DNA from: JABWAM01 sp964653025
Lineage (GTDB): Bacteria > Verrucomicrobiota > Verrucomicrobiia > JABWAM01
NCBI GenBank assembly: GCA_964653025.1
Contig: CAZZBZ010000076.1
Span: 1-14,075, forward strand
Length of the DNA: 14,075 nucleotides
Direction: 5' to 3'
This document shows positions 6,897 to 13,998 of the stretch, piece after piece. Below the pieces are notes generated by a model that worked only from the letters and a program-made list of their open reading frames with translations, searched no databases and was not told the origin of the DNA. Both the position numbers and the translations under genes were made by a program. The stretch's first letter is position 1; each line of letters opens with the position of its first letter.

Positions 6897-8513
6897 TCAT
6901 GGTGCAAGGCTCTCCGGACGGCTGAACTTCCAGAGTCGTTCGCGCATGGAGGGAAGCGCCACGGTGTGGTTCGACTCGTACAGGGCCACCCCGTCCACCC
7001 CCTGCGCGTAGAGGTCGCGGGCGAGCAGTTCGGACTGGCTCCCCGAGCTTTCGCGCCAGACCTGCCCGTAGACTTTCGTCCGTCCCTGCGCCATGGCGAC
7101 GTAGCCGCGGAGGTCCTGCACCTCCGGGTAGTTGGCGCCGAGGGGCAGATGGGGCGCGAAGAGGATCCCATCGAGGAGCCCTTCCCGGATCCATGCCTCC
7201 ACATCGCAGCCGATCTGGAGGTTGCGCCAGGGCTGGTCCACGGTGCGGACGATCAGCGGATACCGACGGCCGCCCGCCTGGCGGTCAAGCGCGGCCCGGG
7301 TCTCGCGCAGGAAGAGAGTGAACGCCTCCGCGCGGAAACGGAGCCAGTCCTCCGTGCCGTCGCCTTCCATCTCGCGAGGGTCCTTCCCGGTCTTCGCCAT
7401 GAAGGCTTCAACAAGGGGCAGGTCGTACTGCACGACCGGCGGGTGGCGCAGGAGGTCCACGAAGATCCCGTCCATCCCGTACGCCGCGATCTCGCATAGC
7501 ATGGCGATCATGTGCCTGCGTGACTCCGGAAAGGCGAAACTGAGTTTCCAACTCTCCACGCCGTTCTTGGACGTCTGCACCTGTTCGGGATGCGCCGCGT
7601 GGAACGGGGTGGGCGGTGGAGCTTTTCCCTTGGCGTGCGCGTCCCGCAGCAGGCGGGACCAGCCGTAGATGGGAATCCCGATCCGCTTCGCCTCATCCAC
7701 CGCCTGGCGCATGATATCGAACTCCCGCATCATCTCATCGACGGGGCTGGCGTCATCCCGGACCTTGCCGACCTTCGTGGGATACTCGCAGACCATGCCG
7801 TTCCCCGCCTTCCACATGATCATCGTGTAGCCCATCTCCGCGTGGCGCCACACCGCGGAGGCGGCCGCCCGTTCCCGCGGGTGGGAGAGCGGAACGTCGT
7901 CGGCGAAGTCGAGGATGCCGATCGTGGCCTTCGTGGCGGCCGGCAACGGGGTTGACCTGACGGGGACGAGTTTCAAGTGAGAGAGGAACGTCTTGAACTC
8001 AAAGCGCGTGGTCTCCGTCTCAATCCCCACCCCGACTTCGCGCCACCATGAGGCGGATTTTCCGAGTTGGAAATGGGCGATCTCGATCCGCGACCCTTCA
8101 TTGAAATCCGTGGTCGTGAAGTACATCTCCTCGAAACTCGGCTCCCCGCGTTCGTTGAGGAGAAGCGTCCAGTTCTCATGCGCGCCCAGTCGGACGAACA
8201 CGCCGAAGCCGTCCCAGAACTGGAACGCACGCTTTGAGAAGGTGCCCACGTAGATCGCGTGGCGGCCCCGCACCCCGGGGGTAAAACTCAGGACGGGCGC
8301 GTCCTGGCCCCGCGTGGCCACCAGCATCTGGCCCTTGCGTGCGCCGCAGTACCCTTTTACGAGGCCCCAGGCACCCTTCACCTCCACCCGTTCGTAGCTC
8401 ATCGCGTGGGTTTTTGGGTCGCGGACCGCCTGGCCGCTCTTCAGGAACGGCTCGAAGTCGTCGAGATAGATCGCGGGGCCGCTCGGTTCGCCGATGAAGG
8501 GGTTGGCGCTCAT
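6897..8513 (-). CDS. GHL10-like TIM-barrel protein (predicted glycoside hydrolase) with an extra N-terminal domain
   Basis: The predicted protein has 538 residues. The C-terminal part (about 195-525) looks like the glycosyl-hydrolase-like GHL10 barrel: TIGILDFADD at strand 1, IGIPIYGWSRLLRDAH near 278-292, GMDGIFVDLLRHPP (346-358, compare the family pattern DGIhhDYhRYP), DWLRFRAEAFTLFLRETRAAL (389-409), and DGILFAPHL near 448. Residues about 10-185 form a separate, probably beta-sandwich domain (DDFEPFLKSGQA..., SFTPGVRGRHAIYVGTFSKRAFQFW) that I do not recognise; it could bind carbohydrate. No signal peptide is seen. It lies 25 bp after the pseudopilin gene and 59 bp before the GH32-like gene, inside the operon. 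Enzymatic activity is inferred from the fold only. No Shine-Dalgarno is visible at the start. Confidence 0.75.
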   Translation of the reverse strand: MSANPFIGEPSGPAIYLDDFEPFLKSGQAVRDPKTHAMSYERVEVKGAWGLVKGYCGARKGQMLVATRGQDAPVLSFTPGVRGRHAIYVGTFSKRAFQFWDGFGVFVRLGAHENWTLLLNERGEPSFEEMYFTTTDFNEGSRIEIAHFQLGKSASWWREVGVGIETETTRFEFKTFLSHLKLVPVRSTPLPAATKATIGILDFADDVPLSHPRERAAASAVWRHAEMGYTMIMWKAGNGMVCEYPTKVGKVRDDASPVDEMMREFDIMRQAVDEAKRIGIPIYGWSRLLRDAHAKGKAPPPTPFHAAHPEQVQTSKNGVESWKLSFAFPESRRHMIAMLCEIAAYGMDGIFVDLLRHPPVVQYDLPLVEAFMAKTGKDPREMEGDGTEDWLRFRAEAFTLFLRETRAALDRQAGGRRYPLIVRTVDQPWRNLQIGCDVEAWIREGLLDGILFAPHLPLGANYPEVQDLRGYVAMAQGRTKVYGQVWRESSGSQSELLARDLYAQGVDGVALYESNHTVALPSMRERLWKFSRPESLAP

Positions 8514-8538
8514 GGATGCTCGGCGAAGGTTGGCGGAA

Positions 8539-9315
8539 TCACTGGTAGTTCTGCCAGCCCTTGTTCGGGTCCAGGCTCAGGGTGCTCTCGGAGCGCGACT
8601 CGATGTGCCCGTCCAGATACATGATGTTGGCCTTGCCTGCATGGCGGTAATAGGGCTTCGCGCTCGTGGGGAAATAGCTCATGGACACGCTGCGGGCGTC
8701 CGCACCGAAGATCATCCCGCTCTCCTTGCCGAGCCAGTCGCCGAACTTCCGGACTTCACGAGAAGGCTGGAGCAGGGAATTCAGCGCGTAGGTGGATCCA
8801 AAGATCGAGTAAGCCGTGCCCTCATACGTCGCAACACTCATGGTGCCCTGCGCGAGCGCCGCGCGGATGAGGGCGAGGTCGCTGGGGCACCAGCCCACCG
8901 GGTTGGTCTCGCGGCCCCGCGGCGACTCCGGCAGGTACTTCAAGAAGACCAGCCGGGCGAACCAGAACCGGTTGATGTCGTACGGCGTGATGTTCAGGAA
9001 GAACGGCAGGATCTCGTCCCGGTTGTCCTCGCCATACAGGCGGAGCACCAGGTAGATCTGCTTGAGATTGCTGCTGCACGAGGTCTGGCGCGCCAGTTCC
9101 CTCGAACGGGACAAGGAGGGCATGAGCAGCGCTGCGAGGATCGCGATGATCGCGATGACCACGAGAAGTTCTATTAGGGTAAAAGAGAAACGAGAAGCCG
9201 CTCGACCCGCAAGAAGAGGCTCCCGAGGACGAGCCGGTTGGCATGCCGCGGGCAGTTTGATGAGCATGTCCCGCGGTTCGGGGACAGCCTCGGAATCCCT
9301 GAGATCGCCGTTCAT
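8539..9315 (-). CDS. Prepilin-like protein with type IV N-terminal methylation motif and H-X9-DG domain
   Basis: The predicted protein has 258 residues. The class III-like signal is at 45-70 (FTLIELLVVIAIIAILAALL, with the conserved Glu five residues into the mature part, E49), followed by an amphipathic helix SRSRELARQTSCSSNLKQI. The C-terminal region carries the H-X9-DG motif typical of PVC prepilin-like proteins: H225, nine residues, D235-G236 (YLDGHIES). Cleavage by prepilin peptidase should be before F45. The residue at -1 is Ser, not the usual Gly, and the leader is long (44 aa, or 28 if the ATG at 9267 is used). I chose ATG 9315 because GGGGAT lies about eight bases upstream. Such proteins are abundant in Planctomycetes, Verrucomicrobia and Lentisphaerae and are presumed to sit in the cell envelope; their exact role is unsettled. 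It sits in the operon, 28 bp after the NagA-like gene. Confidence 0.88.
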   Translation of the reverse strand: MNGDLRDSEAVPEPRDMLIKLPAACQPARPREPLLAGRAASRFSFTLIELLVVIAIIAILAALLMPSLSRSRELARQTSCSSNLKQIYLVLRLYGEDNRDEILPFFLNITPYDINRFWFARLVFLKYLPESPRGRETNPVGWCPSDLALIRAALAQGTMSVATYEGTAYSIFGSTYALNSLLQPSREVRKFGDWLGKESGMIFGADARSVSMSYFPTSAKPYYRHAGKANIMYLDGHIESRSESTLSLDPNKGWQNYQ

Positions 9316-9343
9316 CGAGACATCCCCAGGTTCCCGACCATGG

Positions 9344-10579
9344 TCAGACCGGCCCACCCCTGGCACGAAACACCGGCCGCCCGGCGATGACCGTGGCGTA
9401 CAGGTGGACGCGATCATCGAGGAGGATCAGGTCGGCGTCGTTCCCAACGCGGAGGAGGCCCTTTTTCGTTTCCCCGAGGATCCGAGCGGGAACCCACGTG
9501 CTCATCTTGAGGGGGGCAAGGAGGCCGAATCCCCACTCGACATAATTCTGAATCATCGCCAACAGGGGCGTTCCGCTCCCGCCGAGCGGCGGAACGCCAT
9601 CGAGGCTGCCGCCGCCCGAGATCACGAGGCGGTTCTTTTTCATGGTGATCTTCAGGCCGCCCTGGGTGTACTCGCCGGGCGCGCAGCCCGCGGCGGGGCA
9701 GGCGTCGCTGACGATCGCGATGCGGTCCGTGCCGCACGCGGCAAGGATGATGCGGATCATCTCGATCGGCACGTGGTAGCCGTCGGAGATGATCTCGCCG
9801 CTGAAGGCCGAGTGCGAGAGCAGCGTGCCCATGCCCATCATCTCGGTGCCGAACCAGCCCTCGGGGCGCGTCTTTCGGACCGGCCAGTCGATGGCGTTGT
9901 TGGCGTGGACGAAATGCCGCGCGCCATGGGCGGCGGCGCGGCGAATCTCGAGCATCGTCGCCCTGGTGTGGCCGATGGTTGGCACGCAGCCGCGCTCGTG
10001 GAAGAACCTGCAGAACTCCACCGACCCCTTGCGCTCGGGAGCGTGCGTGAAGACGCGAATCAGGCCGCGCGAGAGCTTCCAGAACTTCTCGTACTCGGAG
10101 CGGACGGGGTCGCGCAGGCACTCGAGCTTGTGCGCGCCACGCTTTTCGGGATGGAAGTACGGCCCCTCGATGTGGATGCCGAGGAAGTTCGGTTGCAGTT
10201 CGCGTGCCACATGCTGGTCGCCAAGGAGCCTGAGGGCGGCGCACATTTGCTCGTGGGTCTCGGTCATCACCGTGGCAAGCATCGCAGTGACGCCATTCTC
10301 GAGGTGAAAACGCAGGGCGAGGTTGTTGCCCTTCGCGTGGGCAGCCACGAAGTCGTGGGTGACGCCGCCATGGTTGTGGATGTCCACGAGACCGGGGGCA
10401 AGGATGAGCCCGCGGCAGTCCACCCGCCTCGCGCCCTTCGGCACGCCCGAGGGGGCCTCGCCGATCCAGATCGCGGCGATGGCGCCGCCTCGGGTAAGCA
10501 GGGCCCCCGGCGCGAGGAAGTCGGGGAAGGCGAGGCGGCAGTTGAAGTAGAGGGTGTCGGGGGGCGGTTTCGTTTTCAT
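9344..10579 (-). CDS. nagA: N-acetylglucosamine-6-phosphate deacetylase (NagA family)
   Basis: The predicted 411-residue cytoplasmic enzyme would remove the acetyl group from N-acetylglucosamine-6-phosphate, a step of amino-sugar catabolism and cell-wall recycling. The amidohydrolase motifs appear in the right order: GLVDIHNHGG (H68, H70), NFLGIHIEGPYF (E139, metal ligand), TIGHTRA (H204), HFVHANNAI (H225), ISDGYHVP (265-271) and VSDACPAAG (D292, catalytic). The end GLLRVGNDADLILLDD is the usual small beta-domain return. The family normally has T-H-L-[YF]-N-A-M where this protein has VHANNAI, so the substrate may be a variant N-acyl sugar phosphate. The start at ATG 10579 has GGAG five bases upstream and leaves 77 bp to the preceding stop; an earlier in-frame ATG at 10660 would overlap that gene. 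Its place in the operon points to processing of acetylated sugars released by the neighbouring enzymes. Confidence 0.88.
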   Translation of the reverse strand: MKTKPPPDTLYFNCRLAFPDFLAPGALLTRGGAIAAIWIGEAPSGVPKGARRVDCRGLILAPGLVDIHNHGGVTHDFVAAHAKGNNLALRFHLENGVTAMLATVMTETHEQMCAALRLLGDQHVARELQPNFLGIHIEGPYFHPEKRGAHKLECLRDPVRSEYEKFWKLSRGLIRVFTHAPERKGSVEFCRFFHERGCVPTIGHTRATMLEIRRAAAHGARHFVHANNAIDWPVRKTRPEGWFGTEMMGMGTLLSHSAFSGEIISDGYHVPIEMIRIILAACGTDRIAIVSDACPAAGCAPGEYTQGGLKITMKKNRLVISGGGSLDGVPPLGGSGTPLLAMIQNYVEWGFGLLAPLKMSTWVPARILGETKKGLLRVGNDADLILLDDRVHLYATVIAGRPVFRARGGPV

Positions 10580-10598
10580 GCCAACTCCGTTCAGCACG

Positions 10599-10650
10599 GG
10601 GTTTGGTGGGGAACTCAGCCCCTTGCGGGCCCGGCGGGGGTGCCAAACCC
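10599..10650 (-). promoter_or_regulatory. Inverted repeat in the gap before the NagA-like gene
   Basis: On the minus strand GGGTTTGG (10650-10643) pairs with CCAAACCC (10606-10599) across a GC-rich loop of 36 nt that can itself fold. It lies between the 1055-aa gene stop and the NagA-like start. No T-run follows, so it is not a standard terminator. It could stabilise or attenuate the operon transcript; this is a weak call. Confidence 0.3.
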
Positions 10651-10656
10651 GTTTTC

Positions 10657-13600
10657 TCATTTCCGGTCGCCCTCTGTCGAGGTCCGCGGCGGGACCACGT
10701 CGGGGATCACGAAGAGCTGCGCGCCCTCCTCCTGAGGGTAGCGCGCCCCCATCACGAGATCGCAGGAGCCGTCCTGGCGGACGAAGTCGGGCACGAGGTC
10801 GAACTCGCCCGCCTTCCAGTTGGGATACATTCCCGAGTTCCCGAGGTCGCAGGTCAGCAGCGGCTCGAATTGGAGCCTGCCCGAGGCGTCCACCTCCACC
10901 CGGTGAAAGGTCACCGACCGTTTCTCCACGTCCGCCGTGCAGAGCAGGTGGGCGCCGTCGGGCATCGGGTTGAGCACGTCCACGCTGCGGTCGTAGGACT
11001 GGATGCGGTTCGTGACGCGTACGGCGTCCACGAAACGATGGCCCGCGAGGTCGAGGGTGGCGAGCGTGCCGTCGCTGAACAACACGATCCCGTAGAGGCC
11101 ATTCCGCGCCACGCCGAAGTCGCTAAGGACCCTCCCCTCGTCCGCCACGGCGGCGAGACTCAGGCCGAATCGGTCCTCGACCTTTCCCGAGCCGCCGTCG
11201 CGGAACACGAAAAGCTTGGGCCGCTGGTTCGCGGGCGGCGCCTTCAGGTCGGCGGCGCTCGCGAAGGACGCTGGCAGATAGACCTCCTGCGCCAGCCGCC
11301 CGCCCGACGCGGCCACGAGGCGCGAGGCGAGGCGGATGGAGTAGTGGCCGGCCGTCATCCCCGTCAGGCGGCGGAGGGGGCCGGGAGCCGCGAGGTCGAC
11401 GTAGCCGAGCCCCCCCGAGTAGGCGCTCCCGTGGCGCGCGGCCTGGGCGACGCCGGTCACCCAGAGGCGGCTCCCCAGGCCGGGGAGGAGCGCGCGGTAC
11501 CACATCGTGTAACCCATCGGCGCGCCGTCGGCGGACTCCTGCGCCTTGCCCAGGGGCTCGACCTGGGTGCGCGCGAGGAGCTTGCCGCCCTTTCGCACGG
11601 GCATGCGGCCGATGCCCGTGTAGCCGGCGAAGCAGAGCACGTCGGCGTCTCCTTCCCGTTGCCATGCGTGGCAGTAGGGCCCGAGGGCGGCCCCGAGCGG
11701 GATCTGGACCGGGGCATCGGTGGCCTTGAAGAGTTGCGCCTTGCGGACCGGCGCGTCGCCGGCGCCCGACCAGTCGTAGACGGAGAAGTAATACCCGCCG
11801 TACTCGGAGCAGCCCAGGGCCTTGCCGTCCTCCCCGGGGATCGCGGCGACGAGGAACTGCGGTCCCAGGGAGGGCCCGTTCATCTGGGCGAGCAGGTTCT
11901 CGATGCCCGCCGGGTTCTTCCGCATCCAGTCCAGCACGTCGTAGCAGACGCGCACGATGCCCTTGCCGAAGTCGGCCTTCCCGAAGAGCGAGGCGAGGGT
12001 CTCCTTGGAATACTCGCGCATCCCGTAGATCTGCGTGCCCGCGCGGATGCGGGCGCCGACCTTGTTCTGGTACGACTGGAAATGGGCGGAGGTCACCATC
12101 CCCGACGGGGAGACCACCCACGCGGCGGACTTCGGGGGAAGCAGCATCTCAAGCTTCTCGCGCTCGGGGCCGGCCTCGACCCCCGTGAGGATGCCGAGGA
12201 ATCCCGCCGCGCCGTGCGCCGCCTTGGGGTACTCGAAGGCGGCGATCTTCTTCCCGTTCGCCTCCGTGAGCTTCTGGAGGCGGGTCGTGTTGCCCTGCGC
12301 GTCCACGTCCATCACCCAGAAGTGGTTCTTGTCGTAGGCGAGCATGCCGATGCGCCCCTGGATGAAGGCCATGTCCTTGAGGTGGCGCAGCTCGTCCTCC
12401 GCTGGCAGCCAGGTCGGAAAGAGGGGAAACGCCGCCGTGGGCCAGCCGCCCGCGTTGAGCCGGATCCCCTTCTCGAACGCCGCCGCGTCCTCCCAATCCC
12501 GCGTCGGCACGGAGAACACCGCGGCACAGGCGAGGTGCCCGTCCTTGAAGTAGCTGTGCCCGAAGCTCAGGAACAGCCGGTCGTTGCCCCCGTAGAACAC
12601 CTGGAAGCGCAGCGCCGACCCCGACCAGCCCACGGACTTCACCTTGCCCTCCGAGGCCGGCACGTCCGAAAGCTTCGGCAGGAACCGACTCGCGTACTCG
12701 GTGACCCGCACGGGAGCCTTCTCCCAACGGTTCTTCTTGAGGTGGAAACGGATCAGTTCGTCGCTCTCCGAGAAGTACAGGTTCCCCTCGTCGTCCGCCG
12801 CCACCGTGTAGACCCCCTGCATGAGGCCCCCGGTGCCGACACCCGTGATGCGGGGCGAGCCCGCCTTCCCGTCGAGCGTCTCCTGGCTGATGTGGACACG
12901 GAGGCGGTCCGCCGGGAGCGTCACTTCGAGGTCCTCGTCCCCGAGACGCCAGTTCTCGTCGAGCGGGATCTCGACGAGGTACTTCAACGTGGAGAGGGCC
13001 GCCCCCGTCTTGGGGTCGTAGAGCGTGGACTTCACCGAGTCGTAGTGGCTTCGCTTCGAGAGGTCGGACGGGTGCGCGGTCTGGAGGCTGACCACGCTGT
13101 TGTTGTTCGCGCCCATGCTCGGGTAATTCAGCGAGGAGGCGATCCGCTTCACGCTGCCCTCGAGGTTCCATCGCCGTGATGCGTCCGACAGCGTCAGCGC
13201 CCGCGCCTTCGCGTAGTCCGGCAGCATGATTTCCCCGGGAAGGGCCTCGGGCGGCGTCGCCGTCCCAGAAACCACGAACGCCTTCTCGCCGCTCGCCGGC
13301 AGGGGCGGGGCCGGGACCGCAGCCGGAGGGACGGGAAACTTCGCTTCCATGAGGCGCGTCCTGCCGTTGCGGAGCGTCAGCGAAAGCGCGGCGTACGCGG
13401 CATCCTTCGCCTTCTCGACGACGAGGCACGGGCGGGCCGCCGGGGCCGCCCAGTCGAACTCGAACCGCCCGAGGTCCTCCCCCTTCTCCCCGTGGAACCG
13501 GAGGGTGGCGCAGAGGCCGGGGTGGCGCCGCAGGACGAGGTCGAAGTCCTTCAGGCCCACCGAGATCTCCTTTGCGGTCTGAAGGATCTCCACCTTCCGG

Positions 13601-13824
13601 GCCAGCGCCGGGTCGGATGGCGGAAGCCCGTCATCGGGTCGGGACGGGGCCACGCGGGCCACCTCCGTCTTTGGGCTGCCGGCCAACTCGGAAGAGGGCG
13701 CGGCCTGCCCTGGGCGAGGCGACACTTCGCGCTCGGAACTCCGCGGAGCCTTTGGGGAGCACGACAGCGAAGCCATCGCAACGAACAGGAAGCCAAGGGG
13801 AACGATTCGCAGGGGACGGTTCAT
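10657..13824 (-). CDS. Large exported protein of unknown function, probable beta-propeller
   Basis: The predicted protein has 1055 residues. The N-terminus MNRPLRIVPLGFLFVAMASLSC is a signal peptide. C22 could be a lipidation site, but S19-L20-S21 is not a canonical lipobox, so signal peptidase I cleavage (after AMA) is equally possible. Residues about 25-90 are Pro/Ser-rich linker. The rest is beta-rich with repeated propeller-like segments: VYTVAADDEGNLYFSESDELIRF, IGMLAYDKNHFWVMDVDAQGNT, AWVVSPSGMVTSAHF, LYGIVLFSDGTLATLDLAGH, RFHRVEV-type strands near the end. I recognise no named family, enzyme motif or transmembrane barrel. The ATG at 13824 is chosen because it places the signal peptide at the very start; no Shine-Dalgarno is visible. 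It is the first gene of the putative operon and is likely periplasmic or surface-attached, perhaps a binding or scaffold protein for substrate capture. Confidence 0.8.
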   Translation of the reverse strand: MNRPLRIVPLGFLFVAMASLSCSPKAPRSSEREVSPRPGQAAPSSELAGSPKTEVARVAPSRPDDGLPPSDPALARKVEILQTAKEISVGLKDFDLVLRRHPGLCATLRFHGEKGEDLGRFEFDWAAPAARPCLVVEKAKDAAYAALSLTLRNGRTRLMEAKFPVPPAAVPAPPLPASGEKAFVVSGTATPPEALPGEIMLPDYAKARALTLSDASRRWNLEGSVKRIASSLNYPSMGANNNSVVSLQTAHPSDLSKRSHYDSVKSTLYDPKTGAALSTLKYLVEIPLDENWRLGDEDLEVTLPADRLRVHISQETLDGKAGSPRITGVGTGGLMQGVYTVAADDEGNLYFSESDELIRFHLKKNRWEKAPVRVTEYASRFLPKLSDVPASEGKVKSVGWSGSALRFQVFYGGNDRLFLSFGHSYFKDGHLACAAVFSVPTRDWEDAAAFEKGIRLNAGGWPTAAFPLFPTWLPAEDELRHLKDMAFIQGRIGMLAYDKNHFWVMDVDAQGNTTRLQKLTEANGKKIAAFEYPKAAHGAAGFLGILTGVEAGPEREKLEMLLPPKSAAWVVSPSGMVTSAHFQSYQNKVGARIRAGTQIYGMREYSKETLASLFGKADFGKGIVRVCYDVLDWMRKNPAGIENLLAQMNGPSLGPQFLVAAIPGEDGKALGCSEYGGYYFSVYDWSGAGDAPVRKAQLFKATDAPVQIPLGAALGPYCHAWQREGDADVLCFAGYTGIGRMPVRKGGKLLARTQVEPLGKAQESADGAPMGYTMWYRALLPGLGSRLWVTGVAQAARHGSAYSGGLGYVDLAAPGPLRRLTGMTAGHYSIRLASRLVAASGGRLAQEVYLPASFASAADLKAPPANQRPKLFVFRDGGSGKVEDRFGLSLAAVADEGRVLSDFGVARNGLYGIVLFSDGTLATLDLAGHRFVDAVRVTNRIQSYDRSVDVLNPMPDGAHLLCTADVEKRSVTFHRVEVDASGRLQFEPLLTCDLGNSGMYPNWKAGEFDLVPDFVRQDGSCDLVMGARYPQEEGAQLFVIPDVVPPRTSTEGDRK

Positions 13825-13855
13825 CGGTTCATGGGTTTGTCCGCCCCAGGCGGAT
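13812..13855 (-). repeat. Dispersed repeat, copy B, covering the start codon of the 1055-aa gene
   Basis: Read on the minus strand from 13855 it begins ATCCGCCTGGGGCGGACAA and continues ACCC, ATGAACCG, ATGAACCG. The first 22 bases match copy A (1911-1932) at 19 positions with only transitions. TCCGCC/GGCGGA forms a 6-bp hairpin with a CCA loop, 16-30 bases before the ATG. The start codon itself lies in the GAACC-unit half, which is unusual and means the start choice rests on the signal peptide. Confidence 0.6.
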
Positions 13856-13998
13856 TCGGCGGCCTGACACGGCACCGGAGATGCCATGCGGTTCACGGTC
13901 CGGCGGTTGCCGTGTTGACATGGGGGCAGACTACCCCATGCGACCGCTGGGTACACCCGCGCTCTTTTACACAAAACTCCAATGAAAGCAGGGGCGGC
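13825..13998. other. Probable promoter and leader region of the seven-gene operon
   Basis: I see no gene here. The region holds dispersed repeat copy B next to the start, another ACCGTGAACC decamer (minus strand 13899-13890), a dyad at 13919-13940 and a more AT-rich patch near 13962-13985 (minus strand TTGGAGTTTTGTGTAAAAG). Any promoter for the minus-strand operon should be here, but I cannot fix -35/-10 boxes with confidence. Confidence 0.4.
13919..13940. promoter_or_regulatory. Operator-like inverted repeat upstream of the operon
   Basis: CATGGGG (13919-13925) and CCCCATG (13934-13940) are a perfect 7-bp inverted repeat with an 8-nt spacer, centred about 105 bp upstream of the 1055-aa gene start. 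The position and the spacing near one helical turn suit a dimeric regulator. Its arms differ from those of the dyad at 1451-1471. Confidence 0.3.

Noticed and set aside
10603..13179. An 858-codon open frame on the plus strand
   Set aside because: It is antisense to the 1055-aa exported protein, is dominated by Arg/His/Pro/Val/Glu typical of GC-rich antisense frames, and has no signal peptide or domain-like segment.
13821..13832. A three-codon ORF (ATG AAC CGA TGA) overlapping the 1055-aa gene start
   Set aside because: It arises from the repeated ATGAACCG unit of the dispersed repeat. Leader-peptide coupling is possible but nothing else supports it.
13915..13944. A perfect TTGACA -35 box on the plus strand
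   Set aside because: No TATAAT-like sequence lies 16-18 bases downstream and no plus-strand gene follows within the window, so it is probably chance.
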